Assembly (NCBI GenBank): GCA_029211065.1
Contig: JARGFK010000027.1
Location: forward strand, 1-47,589
Source of the DNA: Desulfobacterales bacterium
Lineage (GTDB): Bacteria; Desulfobacterota; Desulfobacteria; Desulfobacterales; JARGFK01
DNA length: 47,589 nucleotides
Direction of reading: 5' to 3'
Within the stretch, counting starts at the first letter, position 1, and each line of letters opens with the position of its first letter. Under the pieces are notes generated by a model. It was given only the letters and a program-made list of their open reading frames with translations. It was not told the origin of the DNA and did not search any database. Positions 41,765-47,589 of this stretch are shown piece after piece. The translations under genes were made by a program, and so were the position numbers.

Positions 41765-44146
41765 AAGCGTTATTATATAGGCCCCCAAATAAGCCAGTCC
41801 GGCACACGCCAGGATAGCGGGGAGCCCAATGCCAAGTGCGATCTGAACCGCAACGATGGCAGCGAGCACGGAAGCGCATCCGTTGGCCGCCCAAGCTTTT
41901 GCCCGCCCATAGGGGCTTTTCAGCAGCAGCCGCATCCCATTGGGAAAGGGGAGTCCCATGAGGATGCCCGGCGGCAGTAAAAGCAAGAAGGCAAAGAGAT
42001 AGCGTCCGTAATCCGGCAGGTTGAGACTCCACTGGGTCACTTGGTTCAAGACAAGAAACAATCCGACCAGCGTCAGCAACAATGCAGCCAGTCCAAATTT
42101 GAGCTTCCGGCGATCCATGTTTCGTGAGAAATACCCACCGAAACTCGAGAACACCAGCATTCCGGAAAGCACCACGGTAAGACTGACGACAGGATTACCG
42201 AAGAGTAAAACAAACCGCTTAATAAAATAGATTTCAACCAGCATGAACCCGGCGCCGATGGATAGAAAATAAAGCGTTTCCATAGATGCCGGCGCGTTGT
42301 TGCTTCTTGATGCAAGAATCCGGGGTATCAGCAGGAGTACCAGGGTAATGGCAATTGCTTCAAGTAAAACTGCCGCTGCTACCAATTCACCGGAAATAAA
42401 AAGTGCGTCAAATCGGCTGCCGGTGCTTTTATAAAACTCATTGAGCCGGGTCCATTTGAGAAAACTGCTCTGAAATGGACGCTGATCGTTTTGTGGGGCG
42501 ATGTCCAGCGGGTAGAGAGCGAAAAAAGCTTTTTCCATTCCGGATTGATATGCTTCAGCCAACCGCTTGATTTCGTTATAAAGATAGGGGTGCTCAAATA
42601 TATTGAAACGGTTGACCATATTTTCCTGAATGCCGGGAATATAGACCAGATCGAAATTTTTATGAAGGGTGTAGTCCCCCAACATTGTTGTGTCAGTAAA
42701 AGGCCTGGCTGAAATAATAAGAACAACCGTGTCCCAATTGCGGAGAACAGCCAGATGCCTTTGGGGATTTTGGGCCCCATTGAATCTGAGGCTTTCGTAG
42801 GCGGTGGCCCACAATCTCAGCATGTCGGCGGGCGGCAAGAGGAGCTTGCGGGCGATGATGACAACACCGTTTTCTGTCAGGTGCTGAAGATAAGCCGTCA
42901 TGGCTTCAAAGGTAAAAAAATGTTCCTGATTCAGGGCGTCTGAACCGGGCAGCGAACTCCCCCAGTTTTCGATCTGGATAATGCCGTATCGATGCTGCGT
43001 TTGTGCAAGGAATGCCCGGTGGTTTTGATTCATCACCGTGAGGTCGTAATGCCTTCGAACCATTTCGGCAATATTAGGGTCCTGTTCCACCACCGTGATG
43101 TCCTGTTTGCCGGATGCCATGGCGCAAAGGATTCCCAAACCGCCGTTTTTCTGGATTACCAGCACCTCTTCATCTGCCGGGTTTAATTCATGCCCCGTAT
43201 AAGCGAGCGTATATTTTACGAACTCGGCATCTTTGGAAGAATTTAAATGGTACAACGCAAAAGGGCTGTCGCCGTCTTTGAATAAAGCGCTTTGACCGGG
43301 CAGCGGACCTGAAAATTTTAGGCTCAACCCCGGCGCAAATCGAACAAACCGGCTTGTAACATGGTCAATTCTGCCATGAAGGCCGGTCAGGGTTTCCGCT
43401 ACGTGAGTGTCCGGATATTGAAGCGTCTGGCGGATCGCTTTGTATGGTGAAGGCGGTATGGAAACGAGGGAGTCGCCGCCAGGCATGATGAGAAAAGCAG
43501 CAACACCCAACACACACGCGCCGAAAGCTGGGAGAGTGCATTTACTCCAAGACGAAAGGCGGTTGCCGGAAAGCCGGCTCCACACGGATTTTAAGGCAGC
43601 GAAAAGAACGACCAAAAGGGGCGCCATCCCTGCGAAAACAATCAGACGGCCTTCATCCCAATAAGGCAAGAGCAGTGCCGGAATTACCGCACCGAGGGCC
43701 GAGCCTGCCATACTGACAAAATAGACGATGCCGGACTGATGCGGAACCGAAGTGTACGCAACGGAAATGACAAAGCCTGCGAAAAAGAAAGGCATGGCTG
43801 CCAATACGTAGGACAACAATAGATAGCCTATCTGAACGATTTCAAGGGTCAGTCTGAAGTAATCAAGCGGAATGTGGTTCAACATCAGCAAGGAGACAAT
43901 TACGGAGACGGTATAGAGGATGACACAAAAGGATATCGCTCCATTAGATGACAGCCTTCGGATCGGGAATTTTTGAGAGGTGTCGACGAGTTGAAGCACG
44001 ACCCCGCTGGCGGCAAAGCCGAAAAGTGCAATACTGATCACCATAAAGGTAAGATGGTTCCACTGGCTGATTGAATAAATTCGGGCGAGCAGTATTTCAA
44101 AGGTGATGGAAGATAGCGACAGCATGAAAACAGATAGATGAATCAT
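41738..44146 (-). CDS. Large polytopic membrane protein with a spermidine-synthase-like SAM domain
   Basis: 802 residues. N-terminal helices (about 1-235), a soluble domain (about 240-570) and C-terminal helices (about 585-795). The soluble part has the Rossmann features EVLVIQKNGGLGILCAMASG and ITVVEQDPNIAEMVRRHY of the spermidine synthase/methyltransferase fold, and HFFTFEAMTAYLQHLTENGV. The catalytic region of true SpeE (usually VDSSDP) reads IENWGSS, and the first loop lacks GGGDG, so polyamine synthesis is doubtful. The pcm gene lies six bases upstream in the same unit. Inner membrane. Function unknown. Confidence 0.82.
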   Translation of the reverse strand: MIHLSVFMLSLSSITFEILLARIYSISQWNHLTFMVISIALFGFAASGVVLQLVDTSQKFPIRRLSSNGAISFCVILYTVSVIVSLLMLNHIPLDYFRLTLEIVQIGYLLLSYVLAAMPFFFAGFVISVAYTSVPHQSGIVYFVSMAGSALGAVIPALLLPYWDEGRLIVFAGMAPLLVVLFAALKSVWSRLSGNRLSSWSKCTLPAFGACVLGVAAFLIMPGGDSLVSIPPSPYKAIRQTLQYPDTHVAETLTGLHGRIDHVTSRFVRFAPGLSLKFSGPLPGQSALFKDGDSPFALYHLNSSKDAEFVKYTLAYTGHELNPADEEVLVIQKNGGLGILCAMASGKQDITVVEQDPNIAEMVRRHYDLTVMNQNHRAFLAQTQHRYGIIQIENWGSSLPGSDALNQEHFFTFEAMTAYLQHLTENGVVIIARKLLLPPADMLRLWATAYESLRFNGAQNPQRHLAVLRNWDTVVLIISARPFTDTTMLGDYTLHKNFDLVYIPGIQENMVNRFNIFEHPYLYNEIKRLAEAYQSGMEKAFFALYPLDIAPQNDQRPFQSSFLKWTRLNEFYKSTGSRFDALFISGELVAAAVLLEAIAITLVLLLIPRILASRSNNAPASMETLYFLSIGAGFMLVEIYFIKRFVLLFGNPVVSLTVVLSGMLVFSSFGGYFSRNMDRRKLKFGLAALLLTLVGLFLVLNQVTQWSLNLPDYGRYLFAFLLLLPPGILMGLPFPNGMRLLLKSPYGRAKAWAANGCASVLAAIVAVQIALGIGLPAILACAGLAYLGAYIITLLGFREAGG

Positions 44147-44152
44147 AGTGCC

Positions 44153-44899
44153 TTACCTGGGGGCATCATCGGTCGCAGAAGGGGACCGATCCATGGCATA
44201 GCCGGTCATGGGAACAAACAAAACCCCTGTGATTTGTCTGACCGTATAATTCTCAGCCAGTTTGGTGACCAGGGTGAGGTTTTGGTATCTAAACGGGTTT
44301 CCCAGGGGCAGAATCAGCCTTCCGCCGTCTTTTAGTTGTTGCAGGAGTGGCGGGGGTATATGATCGATGGCCGCCGTAATCATGATCGCATCAAATGGCG
44401 CGGCATCCTTCCATCCGAAATATCCGTCGCCCAGTCGACTTTTGATATTGGTATACGGCAACGACTGCAGGATTCGGTTTGCCTGGTTAAAAATGTTTTC
44501 CTTAATTTCAATGCTGTATACTTCCTTTACAATTCTGGAAAGCACGGCTGCCTGATAGCCGGAACCGGTTCCAATTTCCAGAACACGGGCATCTTCGGAA
44601 AGCTTAAGGCCCTCCGTCATAAGGGCAACGACATAGGGCTGAGAAATCGTCTGGCCTTCCCCAATGGGAAGCGGCCGGTCGGCATATGCCTGGTGCTGAA
44701 GCGACTTTGGAACAAAATGGTGCCGTGGGACTTCTGTCATGGCTGCAAGGGTTTGCGGGTCCGTAATCCCCCGTGCGCGGATCTGGTCGGCGACCATTTT
44801 TTCTCTTGCCAGTCGAAATTGGGGACTGTCTTCTATGATATCAGCGAGGATCAGATCAGGCAGGAAAAGGAGGAAGATGAGTAAACAGATTCTTTTCAT
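44153..44899 (-). CDS. pcm: Protein-L-isoaspartate O-methyltransferase with signal peptide
   Basis: 248 residues from the ATG at 44899, with AGGAG seven bases ahead. Repairs isoaspartyl residues with SAM. Core motifs: [40 protein letters not shown], the SAM motif [21 protein letters not shown], and [12 protein letters not shown]. The first 19 residues ([19 protein letters not shown]) form a clear signal peptide, so the enzyme is probably exported or membrane-tethered, although its cofactor SAM is cytosolic. It is the first gene of a unit with the SpeE-like membrane protein. Confidence 0.93.
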   Translation of the reverse strand: MKRICLLIFLLFLPDLILADIIEDSPQFRLAREKMVADQIRARGITDPQTLAAMTEVPRHHFVPKSLQHQAYADRPLPIGEGQTISQPYVVALMTEGLKLSEDARVLEIGTGSGYQAAVLSRIVKEVYSIEIKENIFNQANRILQSLPYTNIKSRLGDGYFGWKDAAPFDAIMITAAIDHIPPPLLQQLKDGGRLILPLGNPFRYQNLTLVTKLAENYTVRQITGVLFVPMTGYAMDRSPSATDDAPR

Positions 44900-45105
44900 C
44901 AGGCTGCTCCTGTATAAACCCTGTAACAACGGGGTAAATGTAATCCTTCATAACATAAAATGGCTAAGTTGTCAGGTTCTGAGTTATACAGGAATAAATA
45001 AGGACAAGGCGTTGCCGGTCAATATTATTGTTTTAAACCCTTTAGAAAAATGATACATACAAACAAACCGACACCCCTTAATTCGGCTTTAACAGGTTGA
45101 AAAAA

Positions 45106-46032
45106 ATGAACAATGTAAAGGTTTCCATTATTATCCCGGTCTTCAATGAAGCCTCCACCATCGGCGGTCTTGTTCAAAAGATCAAAACGCTTCATCCTGA
45201 TTATGAAATCATCGTCATCAACGATGGATCGGGGGATGATACTGCCGCTGTTGCGGGCAAATCAGGGGCGACGGTTTACAATCACCCCTACAATATCGGC
45301 AACGGGGCTGCCATCAAAAGCGGCATAAGGGTTGCGAGGGGCGATGTTCTGGTCTTTATGGATGGGGATAACCAGCATGAACCGGAAGATATTGCAAAAT
45401 TACTTGAACATTTTCCTGCCTACGACATGATTGTGGGCGCACGTTCAATGGGTTCGCATGCGTCCTGGACCCGCGCCCTCGGCAACAAGTTATATAATTG
45501 GATGGCATCGTATGTGGCCAAATTTTCAATAAAAGATCTGACATCCGGTTTTCGTGCCGTAAAGGCGGATATCGCCCGTAATTTTTTATATCTACTGCCC
45601 AATACCTATTCTTATCCCACCACCCTGACCCTCGGGGTGCTGCGAAACGGCGGCAGCGTAAAATATGTCCCCATCAAAATGTTAAAACGAAAAACAGGAA
45701 AGAGTAACATCAATCTGCTTCGGGACGGCGTGCGTTTTTTTATGATCATTTCCCGAATCAGCACCCTCTATTCCCCCATGAGGGTATTTTTACCGGTCAG
45801 TTTCCTGATGTTTGTCCTGGGGATGGCAAATTATATTTATACGTTTGTGACCGAGGGGCGCTTCACCAACATGAGCGCCCTGCTTTTTGTAACTTCCATC
45901 CTCATCTTCATGATGAGCCTGATTTCCGAGCAGATCTGCCAGATGCGGTTTGAGCGGCGTGGTGGAGACCGGCCGGTTTTGGATCCAGGGGCCGGCTCAG
46001 ATCGAACCCAACCTGACCGCCGTAGCCGTTAA
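45106..46032 (+). CDS. Family 2 (Dpm1-like) glycosyltransferase with C-terminal membrane helices
   Basis: 308 residues from the ATG at 45106; TTG 45097 is possible. GT2 fold: VSIIIPVFNEASTIGGLV, IVINDGSGDDT, GNGAAIKSGIRVARGDVLVF, the metal motif MDGDNQHEPED, DLTSGFRAVKADIA. Two hydrophobic segments (about 225-246 and 258-280) anchor it in the inner membrane. Resembles polyprenyl-phosphate sugar transferases. The last 25 residues are Arg-rich and unlike the family, perhaps a changed end. The acceptor is unknown. Confidence 0.9.
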   Translation: MNNVKVSIIIPVFNEASTIGGLVQKIKTLHPDYEIIVINDGSGDDTAAVAGKSGATVYNHPYNIGNGAAIKSGIRVARGDVLVFMDGDNQHEPEDIAKLLEHFPAYDMIVGARSMGSHASWTRALGNKLYNWMASYVAKFSIKDLTSGFRAVKADIARNFLYLLPNTYSYPTTLTLGVLRNGGSVKYVPIKMLKRKTGKSNINLLRDGVRFFMIISRISTLYSPMRVFLPVSFLMFVLGMANYIYTFVTEGRFTNMSALLFVTSILIFMMSLISEQICQMRFERRGGDRPVLDPGAGSDRTQPDRRSR

Positions 46033-46177
46033 CGGCAGCCCAATGAATAAGTTGTACCCTAATTGATCGTAAACGAAATGAAAAAGTGAGGTAACATTCC
46101 CCTTCCTTAGAAAGCCAATTGTTTAACTTTGCCAATCCGGACTTAAGCGGTCAGTCGCCCGCCTGATTTAAAAAAGA

Positions 46178-46206
46178 TTGATAAAAAATTATGAACATGA
46201 TATGAG
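46178..46206 (+). promoter_or_regulatory. Candidate promoter of the winged-helix gene
   Basis: TTGATA at 46178-46183, a 17-base spacer and TATGAG at 46201-46206, each a partial match. It overlaps the palindrome at 46204-46220. Confidence 0.4.
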
Positions 46207-46220
46207 TAATAAAACTACTC
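46204..46220. promoter_or_regulatory. Possible operator of the winged-helix regulator
   Basis: GAGTA (46204-46208) and TACTC (46216-46220) form a palindrome with a 7-base centre overlapping the putative -10 and ending just before the ribosome site of the regulator. The position suits autorepression. Inference. Confidence 0.35.
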
Positions 46221-46236
46221 AAAAAGGAGTCAAAAT

Positions 46237-46785
46237 TTGAACGACCTTTTTGCAGGGCTTATATCCTCCAAAACCAGAATTAAATTGCTGGTCAGATTCT
46301 TTTTCAATCCCAAAACCCGTTCTTATTTGCGCGAACTATCCAATGAATTCAACGTTTCCACCAACTCGGTGCGTGAAGAGTTGAATCAGCTTACCCGCAC
46401 CCATTTGCTGAAATCCCAGCGAAGCGGCCGGCAGGTCTTTTATACGGCCAACCCGGATCACCCGCTGTTTAATGAACTTAAATCGATGGTCGGTAAAGTC
46501 ATGGGAATCGATCAGGTCGTCGACGGGATTGTTAGCCGGCTGGGTGAACTGGAAAAGGCGTATCTGATCGATGATTACGCCGAAGGTAAAGACAGCGGAA
46601 TTATCGACCTTGTCTTAATTGGAAATATCGACCAGTTTCATCTGAATGATCTGAGCAGAAAAACTGAACGCTATATTAAAAGAAAAATAAGAACTATGGT
46701 GGTAAGCTGTGAGGAATTTAATGATTTTTTCCCAAAACTAAAGAACCGCCCTCGAATATTGATCTGGGAAAAAACAGATACATAA
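46237..46785 (+). CDS. Winged-helix transcriptional regulator with nucleotidyltransferase-like C-terminus
   Basis: 182 residues. TTG start at 46237, six bases after AAAAAGGAG. An ArsR/MarR-like winged helix covers about 1-75 (TRIKLLVRFFFNPKTRSYLR, STNSVREELNQLTRTHLLKS, and the wing QRSGRQVFYTAN). The C-terminal half, KAYLIDDYAEGKDSGIIDLV, then LIGNIDQFHLNDL and a long helix, resembles a MNT-type nucleotidyltransferase fold without clear catalytic GSxxxxxxDxD residues. Such proteins occur near cell-surface and glycosyltransferase loci. The target is unknown; a GT2 gene lies upstream. Confidence 0.82.
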   Translation: MNDLFAGLISSKTRIKLLVRFFFNPKTRSYLRELSNEFNVSTNSVREELNQLTRTHLLKSQRSGRQVFYTANPDHPLFNELKSMVGKVMGIDQVVDGIVSRLGELEKAYLIDDYAEGKDSGIIDLVLIGNIDQFHLNDLSRKTERYIKRKIRTMVVSCEEFNDFFPKLKNRPRILIWEKTDT

Positions 46786-46898
46786 GTTTTCGAACACTAT
46801 CTATAACTATTTGTATTATAATATAATTAATTCTTTGTAGCCTGTAATTCAAGGGGCGGAGCTATATATAAAGCCACAACTGCTAAATCATAAATATG

Positions 46899-46933
46899 TT
46901 GACAATAAAATATTATGCTGCATATAATATTTT
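46899..46933 (+). promoter_or_regulatory. Promoter and operator of the toxin-antitoxin pair
   Basis: TTGACA (46899-46904) and a perfect TATAAT (46923-46928) with 18 bases between. A perfect 10-base inverted repeat (AAAATATTAT at 46907-46916, ATAATATTTT at 46924-46933) spans the spacer and covers the -10 box, as expected for autoregulation by the antitoxin. Confidence 0.7.
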
Positions 46934-46958
46934 TACAACATAAATGGAGGATTGCAGC

Positions 46959-47204
46959 ATGAAACCAATCAGCGTTACAGTTTCCGGCAGAGGATATGTT
47001 GTTTTGCCTGCACATCTAAGAAAGGAAATGAAGATCACATCCGGATCAAAAATTCTAATTAATAAAGAAAAAGACAAACTTATTCTGGAAATAGTTCCGT
47101 CCTTTACAAAAAAATTATCCGGACTCACAGGGAAGACAATAGGCGACAGGCCTGAAACCGTGGATGAATTCATCGACGGGGAACGGGAAGAGAGGCTTCC
47201 TTGA
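46959..47204 (+). CDS. AbrB/SpoVT (MazE-like fold) antitoxin
   Basis: 81 residues from the ATG at 46959, with GGAGG ahead. The N-terminal swapped-hairpin DNA-binding fold is KPISVTVSGRGYVVLPAHLR, KEMKITSGSKILINKEKDKL, and the C-terminal tail (about 45-81) probably binds the toxin. The stop overlaps the toxin start by four bases (TTGA), the usual arrangement of VapBC-type modules. Confidence 0.88.
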   Translation: MKPISVTVSGRGYVVLPAHLRKEMKITSGSKILINKEKDKLILEIVPSFTKKLSGLTGKTIGDRPETVDEFIDGEREERLP

Positions 47205-47589
47205 TTTCATTAAAGAAGCTGAAAAGTACCGTCTACGGGAAAAAAGTGCTTATTGACAGCAATATCATCATATATTTAACGGATATGATTCAGCCCTATG
47301 ACGCTTTATCAAAAGAATTATTTACCATTATAGAAGAAGGAAAAGCGGAAGCGGTCATCTCTATTATCTCTGTCGTTGAAGTCATGCAGGGCCCAATAAA
47401 AGCCGGAAAAGCGGATATTGCAATTGAGGTGAAAGATTACCTTGTTAATTTCCCGAACTGTCAATGCCTGAACATAACCTACGATGTTTTGGAAAAAATA
47501 GGAAATGATGGCAGGATAAACTGGAAAGCGCTGCGATCCATTGATAGCCTGATAATTGCTTCCGGTCTCTATTCCGAAGTCGATCTTTT
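47201..47589 (+). CDS. PIN-domain toxin (VapC-like), partial at window end
   Basis: At least 129 codons from a TTG at 47201, running off the right edge. Acidic PIN residues are visible: KVLIDSNIIIYLTD near residue 19, SVVEVMQGP near 67, and SIDSLIIASGL near 118. Typical VapC proteins have about 130-140 residues, so nearly all of it is present. Probable RNase toxin neutralised by the AbrB-like partner upstream. All three acidic positions that can be seen are intact. Confidence 0.85.
   Translation, partial: MISLKKLKSTVYGKKVLIDSNIIIYLTDMIQPYDALSKELFTIIEEGKAEAVISIISVVEVMQGPIKAGKADIAIEVKDYLVNFPNCQCLNITYDVLEKIGNDGRINWKALRSIDSLIIASGLYSEVDL

Overview
The window looks like a chromosomal segment of a Gram-negative, anaerobic-type bacterium, most likely a member of the Desulfobacterota (former Deltaproteobacteria, Desulfobacterales-like). 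This rests on gene style rather than on a marker gene: rubrerythrin-like remnant, MJ0042 zinc-ribbon/DUF3426 protein, COG3357 regulator, divergent LysA-like decarboxylase, PurD-PurE fusion, and intergenic palindromic repeats of a kind common in that phylum. No rRNA, phage, plasmid or CRISPR features are present. Two tRNA genes (Met-CAT, Leu-CAA) are present. Most genes are housekeeping or metabolic.

Layout. 0.2-3.4 kb: a rubrerythrin-like remnant, a LysA-like decarboxylase and a HAD/AIR-synthase-like fusion. 3.9-8.1 kb: an M20-like protein without its catalytic Glu pair, overlapping glucosyl-3-phosphoglycerate synthase, then moaA and exonuclease III. 8.1-12.7 kb: serC, hisD, a D-2-hydroxyacid dehydrogenase and a single-domain response regulator. 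13-15 kb (minus strand): a MoxR ATPase/VWA pair. 15.2-19.5 kb: a decayed stretch holding three genes with intact ends and missing middles (metallophosphoesterase, APC permease, DapA-like), interleaved with intact nadE and a small zinc-ribbon regulator and flanked by repeats. 19.6-31.5 kb: uspA, a TIGR01212 radical SAM protein, mnmG, a DnaJ-type chaperone, hpt, a large acidic-repeat protein, tRNA-Met, DUF1992, ddl, purDE and sua5-type genes. 31.5-36.2 kb: tRNA-Leu, a second copy of the response regulator, a duplicated-half membrane protein, MltC, an EamA exporter and a transglutaminase-like protein. 36.2-41.8 kb: an MFS transporter, a class III aminotransferase with an ALDH7-type dehydrogenase (a likely lysine or diamine catabolic pair) and mutY. 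41.7-44.9 kb (minus strand): a signal-peptide-bearing isoaspartyl methyltransferase with a polytopic spermidine-synthase-like protein. 45-47.6 kb: a Dpm1-type glycosyltransferase, a winged-helix regulator and an AbrB/PIN toxin-antitoxin pair cut by the window end.

The two most unusual signals are not single genes. First, four genes have lost internal segments while keeping recognisable first and last parts. Second, intergenic space is filled with at least seven families of short palindromic or terminal-inverted-repeat elements, several present twice here and several abutting stop codons. I did not find a convincing new multi-gene defence or metabolic system. The best single-gene novelties are the HAD-AIR fusion, the M20-like protein coupled to glucosylglycerate synthesis, the exported PIMT with its membrane SpeE-like partner, and the paired response regulators with a conserved C-terminal tail.
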